Source: JAVJSD01 sp040219575 (GTDB lineage: Bacteria; Planctomycetota; Planctomycetia; Pirellulales; Pirellulaceae). From it: a stretch of 64,000 bases of DNA. The stretch's first letter is position 1. Each line of letters opens with the position of its first letter. Below the pieces are notes generated by a model. It saw only the letters and a program-made list of their open reading frames with translations. It searched no databases and was not told the DNA's origin. The stretch is from the NCBI GenBank assembly GCA_040219575.1, contig JAVJSD010000087.1, positions 62,001 to 126,000 of the forward strand, read 5' to 3'. Below are positions 23,667 through 31,056 of the stretch, piece by piece. The position numbers were made by a program, and so were the translations under genes.

Positions 23667-26179
23667 TCCTGCACCTCCAGCAGCCCGATTCCCCACCAGC
23701 CAAACCGCCCTTTGTTGGGTCCAGCGGTGTACCGCTCACGAGTAAATCCCCGCTCGGACAATGCCTCGCCCATGCGCCGCTGACTGATGTTGCTGCGGCT
23801 GTACTCGCGATAGGCGTCGAGCAAGGCGTTAGCGGAAGCGTTGTACTGACCGCTGCCGGTGACGCAGCACTCGTCGATGAACGCCGCGAGGGTGTCCTGC
23901 TCGGCCCGATATTCCGCAGTCGCCGCCATCACCTCGGGCGGTGCGTTGAGTCCTTCCCGCTGCCACTCCAAGCAACCCTGAACCAACCAAGCGAGAATGC
24001 CTTCCCGCTCGGCCTTGAGCTTGTCGCCCAACTGTTTGTCTTGCTGGTGTTCGGGGATCGTGACGTCGAACGGAATCAACCGCAGTCGTCGCCAGATGCC
24101 GTTGTCGGTGCCCCGCACCTCGGGCCGGTGGTTGCAGCACAGCAGCAGCTTGTGTGTCGCGGTGAACTCCCAGAAGTCTTCCCGCATCCGTCGTGCCTTC
24201 AGCTTGTCGCCGCCTGTCAGTTGCTTGACGGTCGCCTCGGCGAGTCGTCGCCCATCGTCCGCCTCGATGGACGCCACCAGCCGCTTTCCCTTCAGGTCCG
24301 CCACCTCGCAGGGATGCACGTTGCCTTTCTTCACCAGCAGCAGGTCGGGCGCGGCCGCCGTCGCGTAGTCGCCGCCCACCACATCCAGGAACGCATTAAC
24401 CAGCGTCGTTTTTCCGTTCGCGCCGCCGCCGTGGCCGATGGGCAGAATGTGCTCGCTAGTGAACCCGGTCAGACAGTAGCCCAGCAGCCGGCGGACGAAT
24501 CCGATCAACCCTTCGTTCTCGGCGAAGATGGTCTGCACGAACCGCCGAAACACGGGGGCCTGCGCGTCGGGCTTGTACGCTGTTGGCGCAATCTTCGTGA
24601 GGAGGTCTTCACGGCGGTGCGGATGCAGCTTCCCGGTTCGCAGGTCGATGGTGCCGTTGGCGACGTTGAGCAAACCGGGCTCGGCGTCGAACAACTCGGG
24701 CGATACCGCCAAGTCGCTGCGGGCCATCTCCAGCGTTGAGCGAACCCCACGGGCGTTGTTGCTGGCGCGGGCGAATGCAACCATTTCCTTCATCGTCGGT
24801 GCGTCAACCGTGGCGTCCTGCCCCATCGCCGCCACTTCTTTCCAGATGCCGCGTCCGATCTGTTTCGCCATCCCCTCGACGCGCAGGGCGTCATCAACCG
24901 CCCAGTGCGTGCCGGTCCAGGTGATCCACTTTCCCCACGGGGCGACATACCGAACGTCGTCGGCGTACCACGAGTGAAACCGCTTTCCGTTGGCGACGTC
25001 GGTGCGTCCGCTGGGCAGTTTCAAGGGCGGAACCTTGTCGCCTCGCGCATCGCCGCCACTTGTGGAAGCGCCCGGTGGGTTATCGAACGGTGCCGGGTCG
25101 TCCTTCACCATCTCAAGCAATTGCCCGTCTGCCTCAACACGCTTGCGGGCGTCTGCGAGCTTGTGTCGCAACTCGCGGTCGCTCCAGGGCTTGTCCGCCT
25201 TCGTGGCGCTGTAGTACTCCAGCAGCTCCCGTGCTTCGCCTTCGTCGGCGGTGAACTTCCAGACGGCGCAGGCAGCCGAGAAGCAAGGGTCGCTGCCGTG
25301 CTGCCCCTCGATGGATTCCGGCAGCTTGTCGAGATACAAGCGGCACCGCTCCACGGGCGAGGGCCTGCCGTTGCGTTTCGCCTCCGGTAAATTTACCGGA
25401 CCCGGTTTCGCCGGCTCGATGGCGACGACTTCCAGCAACTCCCGCGAGACGGGCGACAACTCATGATCCGGTGCGATGAACCAGCTTCGCCGGTGCGGTC
25501 GGTCGTCGGTGTGGTCGCCCTTCCGCGCCACGGTTCCGAGTACCTTCACGATTCTCGACGGATTAAAAGTCTTCTCGTCGATGGCCGCTTTGTCGGTGTC
25601 GAATCGAGCTTTCAACCCCAGCAGCACGCGACGAATCAATTCGCTGTCGCTGGTCGGCAGGTCGTCGAGCCTCCACAGCACATACGCTCCGTTGCCCGAC
25701 ATACCGGTGATTGGGGCGGGCCAGCCTTCCAACTCAAGCGCCTCCCGGCTGGTGTTCGCCAAGTCGAGCGCCGCCTGCATTTCGTCCTCAGTAGAACTCA
25801 CACCAGCCGGCCGGACCGGGTCAACGTCCACCAGCAGCCACCGCAGACAGACGATCTCATCGTCGCGCGTGGTGTTCTTGGCTTTCGGTTTGATTCGATT
25901 CGCCGCTCTCGCCACGACGTCGGCCGAGACGGGATTCAAAGTGACGTACACGCCTGGAGGCTCCACCGCCTCGATGGGTGCGATTGCATCCGCAGCCGCC
26001 GACGCTTCCGTGAAGTAGCCCGAAAACGTGCTGGTGAACGTCCCGCCCTTCTTGTCGGGACAAGCCGGAATCCGCACCTCGCGAGGATCGCCGTCAAACA
26101 CCTTCCGCAGGAACTCGGCGAAGTCGGTGCAGCAGTCCTCCCGGATGAATGGTGCCGCATATACATTCGAGTGAATCAT
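23663..26179 (-). CDS. P4-type primase-helicase (replication initiator)
   Basis: An 838-residue replication protein. A primase-polymerase-like N-terminal domain shows L-L-V-D-V-D-P-V-R at about 115-123 and G-M-S-G-N-G-A-Y-V-L-W at about 159-169. The C-terminal SF3/D5-type helicase has Walker A G-G-G-A-N-G-K-T-T at 584-592, an acidic Walker B-like strand (V-A-S-I-E-A-D-D, 635-642), the Asn sensor in L-L-L-C-C-N-H (678-684) and a following I-W-R-R-L-R-L-I-P-F arginine region. The C-terminal ~90 residues could bind the iterons, whose last copy overlaps the stop codon. The ATG overlaps the stop of the small upstream gene (ATGA). It would let the element copy itself after excision. Confidence 0.9.
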   Translation of the reverse strand: MIHSNVYAAPFIREDCCTDFAEFLRKVFDGDPREVRIPACPDKKGGTFTSTFSGYFTEASAAADAIAPIEAVEPPGVYVTLNPVSADVVARAANRIKPKAKNTTRDDEIVCLRWLLVDVDPVRPAGVSSTEDEMQAALDLANTSREALELEGWPAPITGMSGNGAYVLWRLDDLPTSDSELIRRVLLGLKARFDTDKAAIDEKTFNPSRIVKVLGTVARKGDHTDDRPHRRSWFIAPDHELSPVSRELLEVVAIEPAKPGPVNLPEAKRNGRPSPVERCRLYLDKLPESIEGQHGSDPCFSAACAVWKFTADEGEARELLEYYSATKADKPWSDRELRHKLADARKRVEADGQLLEMVKDDPAPFDNPPGASTSGGDARGDKVPPLKLPSGRTDVANGKRFHSWYADDVRYVAPWGKWITWTGTHWAVDDALRVEGMAKQIGRGIWKEVAAMGQDATVDAPTMKEMVAFARASNNARGVRSTLEMARSDLAVSPELFDAEPGLLNVANGTIDLRTGKLHPHRREDLLTKIAPTAYKPDAQAPVFRRFVQTIFAENEGLIGFVRRLLGYCLTGFTSEHILPIGHGGGANGKTTLVNAFLDVVGGDYATAAAPDLLLVKKGNVHPCEVADLKGKRLVASIEADDGRRLAEATVKQLTGGDKLKARRMREDFWEFTATHKLLLCCNHRPEVRGTDNGIWRRLRLIPFDVTIPEHQQDKQLGDKLKAEREGILAWLVQGCLEWQREGLNAPPEVMAATAEYRAEQDTLAAFIDECCVTGSGQYNASANALLDAYREYSRSNISQRRMGEALSERGFTRERYTAGPNKGRFGWWGIGLLEVQE

Positions 26180-26367
26180 TCTCTCCCGCTAACCCTTCCC
26201 TCCTTCGAGTCCGTGTCGTTGTCCGTTTCGACCGCCTTCGCCTCAAGCACGCGGGTGTGTCCGTCTCGCCACAGCCGCTTCACCATCGTCCTTAACATGC
26301 GGATCGCGTCGCCCTCGGGCATCCCCTTCGGCGTCCTCACGATCAATTGGTATTCCCTTCCCGTCAT
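26176..26367 (-). CDS. Small coupled protein between nuclease and primase
   Basis: A 63-residue basic protein (M-T-G-R-E-Y-Q-L-I-V-R-T-P-K-G-M-P-E-G-D) with an ATGA overlap on both sides: its start overlaps the nuclease stop (26364-26367) and its stop overlaps the primase start (26176-26179). Such double coupling strongly supports a real gene despite the small size. A helix (A-I-R-M-L-R-T-M-V-K-R-L-W-R) suggests nucleic-acid or protein binding. A loader or adaptor role is possible. Confidence 0.65.
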   Translation of the reverse strand: MTGREYQLIVRTPKGMPEGDAIRMLRTMVKRLWRDGHTRVLEAKAVETDNDTDSKEGRVSGRE

Positions 26368-26855
26368 TCCGTGGCACCTCTTGCGAGTCCGATAAGCTCT
26401 CGCCAGCGCCGCCTCGCGCAGATGAACAGCCACCGCCCGACGTATTCGCCGGCCCGCTTCCGGTCCGGCATCAACAACACCGGCACGCCCGCCTCCATCG
26501 CACCCAGCAGCGTGCCTCGCGTCGACTCGGGCGAAACATCTTCCCGCCAATCTCCGGCTTCGATCTGCTGCCAACTCAACTCGACAATCAATAACCTCGC
26601 CGGGAACTGCCGCATGCGTTCGAGTTGCGAATCCAACCGTTTCCGTTCGCGTCCACAGCACGTCAGAAAGTCCGCTGGAGTCTTCCGCTCGACGACGGCG
26701 TACTTGGGCATCGCCTCTAACACGTAGTCGCCAACCTCCAGCGTCCCGCGCACCATCGGGAGCGGTGCCGTGTCGAGTTGCGTCGGCTCCTCGCGATGGT
26801 CGTAGAGCACGCTGATGTGCTCCGGCTTCGGTTCGGCTGGAAGGTCGATCTTCAT
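26364..26855 (-). CDS. ERCC4/XPF-type nuclease domain protein
   Basis: A 163-residue stand-alone ERCC4 nuclease. The motif set of the XPF/Mus81 family is present: V-L-Y-D-H-R-E near residue 17, G-D-Y-V at 42-45, then V-E-R-K-T-P-A-D-F at 55-63, that is E-R-K-x3-D. L-L-I-V-E-L-S follows as the core strand. It would cut branched DNA (flaps, forks). No HhH domain is attached, unlike cellular XPF. It is coupled to the primase-helicase through the tiny gene between them, so replication-fork processing or resolution of replication intermediates is likely. Confidence 0.8.
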   Translation of the reverse strand: MKIDLPAEPKPEHISVLYDHREEPTQLDTAPLPMVRGTLEVGDYVLEAMPKYAVVERKTPADFLTCCGRERKRLDSQLERMRQFPARLLIVELSWQQIEAGDWREDVSPESTRGTLLGAMEAGVPVLLMPDRKRAGEYVGRWLFICARRRWRELIGLARGATE

Positions 26856-26909
26856 CTGAACGAGATTTCCTCGTCGTCGTTCCTAAAAATGAACCTAGAT
26901 AAACTTTCT

Positions 26910-27797
26910 CTATTGCCAGTTGGCCAAGTACGTGTCGAGGGTATCTCGCTCCGCCTCTTCTACGGATTGCAGGCGGTTCCATTGGTCGCCGTCGATGTGA
27001 GATTCAATGGCTTCGCGAACCCTGCGTCGTAGTTCTGTTGGCGGAAGCGCGTCGATCTCAGCACAGGCGTCTCCGTGTTGGCTGATGAACCCCTTCGCTC
27101 GCCGGTCAGTCTTCTTGACGGGTAGCTCAATAAGACCGAAGCCAGCGAAGTCGTCGTCGGTCACTCCAATTCGCTGCCAAACGAACGTGTGAGGGCTGGC
27201 ACAGGCGATTACGTTTTCGCACCACCGACCGCTATAGCGTTCCAACTTCTCGCATAGGTCACGCTCGATGTCGAAGCCACTTGGGTCGTAGTCTCCGAGG
27301 TAGTACGCGAAGATGGGCTTCTTGATGTGGCTCCACTGGTCGGCAATCTCTCCAGCGAAGGACACGGAGGAGTAGCCACGGCAGACTTGGAGTCCGATGT
27401 CGAATTCCTCGGTCACCGGCTGGATCGTACCCGCCACCGCATCCTTCTCAACGAACACCTCGACGTGGTGTGGCAGGTTCGCCCAGAAGTCCTTGCGGTA
27501 GCAGTCACGTACCGTCTCGCTGAAGTCGGACAGGCCCGACCATGATGACGGCTTCAGGCGGGTGCGTACGTGATCGACAATCCACGTCCTCGGTATCACT
27601 CGCTCTTCGCGGAGTCGAGTCATGACATTGCCCAGCCGCTTGTATTCCGTCTGCATGTTTTTTAGTTGGCCAGCGCTCACCAATCGGTAATACAACTGCC
27701 TGAGAGTCATTGGCCGCTCGACTTCAAGCAGCGTGACGGCGCGGTCAGCCAATCTCCGGTTCTTGGATCGGAAGGTGGGTGTTGTTGCTTGGATCAT
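26910..27797 (-). CDS. Toprim protein, Spo11/TopoVIA-like (Mini-A-like)
   Basis: A 295-residue protein. The start at 27797 is set by an ATGA overlap with the upstream gene; earlier in-frame starts lie inside that gene. An N-terminal winged-helix-like part contains M-T-L-R-Q-L-Y-Y-R-L-V (about 30-40), the position of the catalytic Tyr in Spo11 and topoisomerase VI A subunits. A Toprim domain follows with V-F-V-E-K-D-A (Glu117) and Y-L-G-D-Y-D-P-S-G (Asp169, Asp171). R-G-Y-S-S between them is also typical. Free-standing proteins of this kind on mobile elements are known as Mini-A-like. It could nick or relax DNA during replication. The Tyr assignment is by eye. Confidence 0.65.
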   Translation of the reverse strand: MIQATTPTFRSKNRRLADRAVTLLEVERPMTLRQLYYRLVSAGQLKNMQTEYKRLGNVMTRLREERVIPRTWIVDHVRTRLKPSSWSGLSDFSETVRDCYRKDFWANLPHHVEVFVEKDAVAGTIQPVTEEFDIGLQVCRGYSSVSFAGEIADQWSHIKKPIFAYYLGDYDPSGFDIERDLCEKLERYSGRWCENVIACASPHTFVWQRIGVTDDDFAGFGLIELPVKKTDRRAKGFISQHGDACAEIDALPPTELRRRVREAIESHIDGDQWNRLQSVEEAERDTLDTYLANWQ

Positions 27798-28039
27798 TTG
27801 CATGTGATCTGCGACTGGATGGCGAGACGAGTCGTCCACAAATCTTGGTACCACTCCATCACGACGTCCAGGTCGCTGCCCTCGCCAAGGATTTCTCGTG
27901 CGGGGTCGCGTGCGATGCGATTTAGTTCGGTTGATGCTTGCGGCATTGAGTCCGTCGGGGGCGGACCATGCAACAATCGCCGCTCAATATCGATCAGCCC
28001 GGGATGCTTCCGGGCAATGCTCTCGAAGTCGCTATTCAT
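27794..28039 (-). CDS. Small hypothetical protein
   Basis: An 81-residue acidic helical protein (F-E-S-I-A-R-K-H-P-G-L-I-D-I-E-R-R-L-L) whose stop overlaps the start of the Toprim gene by ATGA and whose start overlaps the end of the preceding 29-residue frame by 8 bp. The tight packing supports it as real. A middle section S-T-E-L-N-R-I-A-R-D-P-A-R-E-I-L-G-E-G and a Trp-rich end (E-W-Y-Q-D-L-W-T-T-R) are notable. No family recognised. Confidence 0.55.
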   Translation of the reverse strand: MNSDFESIARKHPGLIDIERRLLHGPPPTDSMPQASTELNRIARDPAREILGEGSDLDVVMEWYQDLWTTRLAIQSQITCK

Positions 28040-28121
28040 CGTCGCCCTCCTGCTCGTCCTGCTCGGCGATAAGCACCAGCATGTCGGCGAGGGCGTCGAG
28101 GGCTTCAGCGGAAAGGATCAT
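28032..28121 (-). CDS. Very small acidic peptide in the replication operon
   Basis: A 29-residue frame, M-I-L-S-A-E-A-L-D-A-L-A-D-M-L-V-L-I-A followed by an acidic end. The ATG overlaps the stop of the upstream HTH gene (ATGA at 28118-28121) and its own end overlaps the next start. It is a single amphipathic helix with an acidic tail. The packing suggests it is translated, either as a functional micropeptide or to keep ribosomes coupled. Confidence 0.45.
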   Translation of the reverse strand: MILSAEALDALADMLVLIAEQDEQEGDDE

Positions 28122-28321
28122 TGGGCGGCCCCCTGCTTCGCCTGACGGCGCTGCGCAAGAGCCTCTCGGATTTTGGGCAGGTAGTCGCGGGGGATTACAC
28201 GGCGGTTGGATACGACCGGACAACGTTGGTCGTCCAGCACCCGCTGGTAGAAGAGGTCGCTGATATCGCGTGGCCGCGCATCCAATTCGCGGGCTGCATC
28301 AGAGACAAATAGGACAGACAT
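28118..28321 (-). CDS. Small MerR/Xis-like HTH protein
   Basis: A 67-residue protein starting M-S-V-L-F-V-S-D-A-A-R-E-L-D-A-R-P-R-D-I-S; an upstream ATG at 28363 is in frame but less likely. The pattern S-D-A-A-R-E-L-D-A, a short turn, a helix D-L-F-Y-Q-R, then V-V-S-N-R-R-V-I-P-R-D-Y-L is that of a small winged HTH of the MerR/excisionase kind. It leads the compact replication operon and may control it, or could replace the broken excisionase-like gene at the other end. Confidence 0.6.
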   Translation of the reverse strand: MSVLFVSDAARELDARPRDISDLFYQRVLDDQRCPVVSNRRVIPRDYLPKIREALAQRRQAKQGAAQ

Positions 28322-28401
28322 CTCCACGGCCAACTCCTTGCTGTTGGTGACTCTCAACAGCATTATCAGCCGACCGAAGGGGGTGCCAATCTTAGAACTA
28401 T

Positions 28402-29112
28402 CTAAGACTCGCGAAGGATGTATGTCCGCTTCCGGTTCGCAACAGACAACCGGAGTATATTCAGCTTATGGCGAAGCAAGTGCATCGCATTGTCGAAGCG
28501 AGGGTTGGTGCCATCACCGTCTGGCCATGCTGCCTCTTTCAGGTCCTGTCTGCTACACCCACAATCGCCTGCCTTCATCAGAGCATCGAGGAGAATGCGG
28601 GGCTTGCCTGCCCCCTTTAGTTCGATCCTACGGTCGAATCCTTCGCGCCCTATGGTGTTTCCCTCAACAATGATTCCAAACGGTGGAGCAGCAATGTTGT
28701 CGATGAATGCAGAAACTGCCTCACGAAATCCAAATGCATCTCTCAATCGTGAGACGTGCAACTTCAAGACGATGAACTGCGTGGTGCCGTCAACCGGAAA
28801 GCGCGAAGCTTCCTTTCGATCCGTTAGTGTTTCGTATGCTGCCGCGAGTGTTGCGATCTGCGTGTCGATGGAGGCGGTGAGGTCATAGCCGACACGAAGT
28901 TGCACACCCTGAGCGGGCGTCACGTCGTCGAGTTCAAGCCATATCGGAAACCGCCGATCCCGCCCATCAATTCCGTCCTCGAAGTCGCTATTTAAGTCCG
29001 GTCGCTCGGCGGCGCACCTCATGTCGAAAGCTTCAATCGCCTTCGTCACGTCCTTCTCTCCAATTGCCCAAAATGCGTGCTCCAGCCGGGAGCGGAGTTC
29101 CGTCACCTTCAT
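28402..29112 (-). CDS. Winged-helix (OmpR-like C-terminal domain) protein
   Basis: A 236-residue protein from M-K-V-T-E-L-R-S-R-L-E-H-A-F-W, with AGGA just upstream; the in-frame ATG at 29208 adds a non-coding-looking leader. The last ~70 residues form a winged helix of the type seen in transcription response regulators: I-L-L-D-A-L-M-K-A-G, L-K-E-A-A-W-P, D-N-A-M-H-L-L-R-H-K-L-N, ending R-K-R-T-Y-I-L. The N-terminal part (D-L-T-A-S-I-D-T-Q-I-A-T-L-A) has no clear receiver domain. It lies nearest the right end and reads inward, so it probably controls the element's replication genes. Confidence 0.55.
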   Translation of the reverse strand: MKVTELRSRLEHAFWAIGEKDVTKAIEAFDMRCAAERPDLNSDFEDGIDGRDRRFPIWLELDDVTPAQGVQLRVGYDLTASIDTQIATLAAAYETLTDRKEASRFPVDGTTQFIVLKLHVSRLRDAFGFREAVSAFIDNIAAPPFGIIVEGNTIGREGFDRRIELKGAGKPRILLDALMKAGDCGCSRQDLKEAAWPDGDGTNPRFDNAMHLLRHKLNILRLSVANRKRTYILRES

Positions 29113-29283
29113 GATCCTGACCTTTGGTGTTGGCCGGGCCGACCACCGACACACCACGCCGGTCAGGGGACATGGTGCGTCGGCAGCCGCTTGAGGGGAG
29201 CTACCCACCCGTTTTCGCTGATTATACGCGATTCATGCCGTTCTCAGGCTCGAACTTCACTCTTACCAAGTGCAGGGTTATGT

Positions 29284-29295
29284 CGCGACTGCTAC
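29284..29295 (+). repeat. attR core (direct repeat copy 2)
   Basis: CGCGACTGCTAC, identical to 6837-6848 and in the same codon phase (CGC GAC TGC TAC). Left flank is element DNA, right flank is the remainder of the virion gene. Confidence 0.75.
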
Positions 29296-29619
29296 GACTG
29301 CGAGGATCTCAACGGCGTGTACGTGCTGTCGTATATCGGCAGTGTGGCGGCCGGTTGTTGCTGGCAGTTCAGCTTCGAGGAGACTTGCGGGTTTGACGTG
29401 CTGGTGGCTTGTATCTCGAATCCGATTGCGTTGGGGTATCAGTTGGAGGTGACCTTAGGACAGCAAGATAATGCACTGGAAGTCATTACGTGGCTGAAAG
29501 ACTTGGGAAGTTACTCTCCCGACTGCAGCGAGTGGTCTGATATTGACCTTCCAATTACGGCTCAATCACAGACGCAGTGCGACGACGACTCCGCCACTTG
29601 CACGGTAACCGCGATATGA
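29284..29619 (+). pseudogene. 3' part of split Cys-rich virion gene
   Basis: Starts in frame at the attR codons R-D-C-Y and continues D-C-E-D-L-N-G-V-Y-V-L to the stop at 29617-29619 (107 codons past the core). It has several Cys residues (C-C-W, E-T-C-G-F, V-A-C), as does the 5' half at 6669-6848, consistent with one Cys-rich virion protein. The reading frame stays open upstream into element DNA as far as 29077, but that part has no protein-like character and no start signal. The stop overlaps the ATG of the next gene (ATGA), so the original coupling is intact on this side. As it stands, the 3' half has no proper start. Confidence 0.75.
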
Positions 29620-29939
29620 ATGAATGCGACTATCAAAACGTCGACGGGGTACACATTTGCTCGCGTTGCGGCGACCGGCGGCAGCGCGAAGTGCGCCGCA
29701 ATTGTCCGAGAGCGCCGTCAACCGGGGCCGGCGATACGCTGTCTCGCTGGCTGACCGCTCTGGGCGCGAAAAAAAAAGCGGGATGCGGTTGCGACGCCCG
29801 GCAGTCGGCCTTCAACCGCCTGCTGCCGTACAAGCGGCGCGTTTGGAAGAGGCGGTGGCGGCGTGCATTACGACATATCGCCGCCCTGCCGCGCTGGCTC
29901 GTCTCGTCCGCTCCATCGAACGGCGGTACCCGCGATTGA
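29616..29939 (+). CDS. Cys-rich, basic small virion-operon protein
   Basis: A 107-residue protein starting M-N-E-C-D-Y-Q-N-V-D-G-V-H-I-C-S-R-C-G-D. Cys and His residues at the start (C4, H13, C15, C18) and a later G-C-G-C-D-A-R-Q suggest one or two zinc sites; the end is strongly basic (R-R-V-W-K-R-R-W-R-R-A-L-R-H). The ATG overlaps the split gene's stop, so it belongs to the same operon. A zinc-binding DNA or assembly protein is possible. Its 3' end overlaps the next gene's first part, which makes the exact end of translation of either gene uncertain. Confidence 0.5.
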   Translation: MNECDYQNVDGVHICSRCGDRRQREVRRNCPRAPSTGAGDTLSRWLTALGAKKKAGCGCDARQSAFNRLLPYKRRVWKRRWRRALRHIAALPRWLVSSAPSNGGTRD

Positions 29940-31006
29940 CGATCCTCATCCAGCACACCGGCGGCAACCTCTCCTGGGGCCGCAACCAACTCGCCCGGGC
30001 CTGCCGCGCCCCCAACCTCCTGCTGTTGGAGGACGACTTCGAGTTCTCCGAAGAGACGGACCTGGACGCCTTGCTCGACATCCTCCGCCACGATGACGAA
30101 CTCGCGGGAGTCGGCGGATCGCTGTTGGAACAGGGCCGGCGGCGCGCCTGGCGCCACAACTTCGACGTGTTCCGCGACCGAGCGGCGCTGCGCGAGAGCG
30201 ACTACGAATGGCGGGCGACGCCGGCGGGCGCGATCTATCAGCCGTGTCACGCGATGCTCAACTTCGGCCTGTTTCGTCGCGACGTGATGACCGAACTCCC
30301 TTGGGACGAGAACCTGCCGCTTTCGGAGCACCGCGACTGGTACTTCCGCCTGTGGCGCGGCGGGCGGTGGCGCGTGGCCCTGGCGCCGCACGTCGGCATC
30401 CTGCATCACCGCGACCGCCCCGAGGGCTACCGCGAGGATCGCAGCCGTAGCTTTCTGCATCGCGTGCGCAAGAAGCACGGCCTTCGCTTTCAATCGCCCG
30501 AGGCGCACTTCAGCCAGCGGCGACGCCCCAACCTGCTGGTGCTCGGCGTGGGCCACGCCAACACCACGATCACCACTCGGCAACTCGCCGCCTTGGGCTG
30601 GAATGTGGGCGACGCCGACCAGGAGTTTGCCGAATCCGTGTCGGTTCGAACCGTCAACCAGCAATTGCTGGCGAGCAAGCGTTTCGATGCGCGTGCCGCG
30701 ACAGAGGCTCTGCGCCGGGCGCCCGCGCCGTGGGTGCTCAAGGATCCTCGTTTCGCCGAGACGTTGCCGCATTGGCTGTCGGTTTTGCTTCCCCACCGAC
30801 CGATGCTGCTTTGGATCACCAAGTCGAGCGACGCAGTCGTCGCGAGTTACGCTCGACGCGGCGTGGACGACGCCCGCGCGAAGTCGATCGTCGCCGCGCG
30901 AGAGGAGGCGTGCCGGAAGCACTTCGAGCGTTGGCCCTGGGAGAAACTCCATTTCGACGCCGAACAGGTCCGCGCCGCCGTGTCGATGTTCGACGTGAAT
31001 CGCTAG
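29855..31006 (+). CDS. Glycosyltransferase with sulfotransferase-like C-terminal half
   Basis: A 383-residue protein. The N-terminal domain fits a GT-A glycosyltransferase: V-A-A-C-I-T-T-Y-R-R-P-A-A-L-A-R-L-V-R-S-I, then N-Q-L-A-R-A-C, and the acidic metal motif L-L-L-E-D-D-F at about residue 59. The C-terminal part reads like a sulfotransferase/P-loop fold (L-L-V-L-G-V-G-H-A-N-T-T-I, then K-D-P-R-F-A-E-T near the middle). The GTG at 29855, behind GGAAGAGG, is my preferred start; an ATG at 29783 is possible but would overlap more of the previous gene. A sugar-modifying enzyme within a virion operon could decorate tail or capsid proteins. Confidence 0.6.
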   Translation: MAACITTYRRPAALARLVRSIERRYPRLTILIQHTGGNLSWGRNQLARACRAPNLLLLEDDFEFSEETDLDALLDILRHDDELAGVGGSLLEQGRRRAWRHNFDVFRDRAALRESDYEWRATPAGAIYQPCHAMLNFGLFRRDVMTELPWDENLPLSEHRDWYFRLWRGGRWRVALAPHVGILHHRDRPEGYREDRSRSFLHRVRKKHGLRFQSPEAHFSQRRRPNLLVLGVGHANTTITTRQLAALGWNVGDADQEFAESVSVRTVNQQLLASKRFDARAATEALRRAPAPWVLKDPRFAETLPHWLSVLLPHRPMLLWITKSSDAVVASYARRGVDDARAKSIVAAREEACRKHFERWPWEKLHFDAEQVRAAVSMFDVNR

Positions 31007-31056
31007 CCGCCGTGGGCGCCGCTCGTCGCGGATGTTGGCAGCGTCCGCCGCGGGGC

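Larger units (their letters stand above)
6837..29283. mobile_element. 22.4-kb integrative element inserted in a phage structural gene
   Basis: The element is bounded by two copies of the 12-bp core CGCGACTGCTAC (6837-6848 and 29284-29295) and carries a large serine integrase directly inside the left end. Both copies lie in the same reading phase of one gene, so excision between them rebuilds an uninterrupted frame. The cargo reads like a replicating satellite or plasmid-like phage relative: P4-type primase-helicase, an iteron cluster, an ERCC4 nuclease, a Toprim/Spo11-like protein, small DNA-binding proteins, a tail-collar-like gene, a type IIL restriction-modification enzyme and a transposase remnant. 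No terminase, portal, capsid or conjugation genes are recognised in it. Several cargo genes are broken, which suggests an element that has been resident for some time. Confidence 0.85.

Noticed and set aside
29077..29295. Extension of the Cys-rich gene's 3' half upstream to 29077 as an intact 180-residue protein
   Set aside because: The upstream 70 residues are element DNA without protein-like character or a start signal; the repeat at 29284 marks the true junction.
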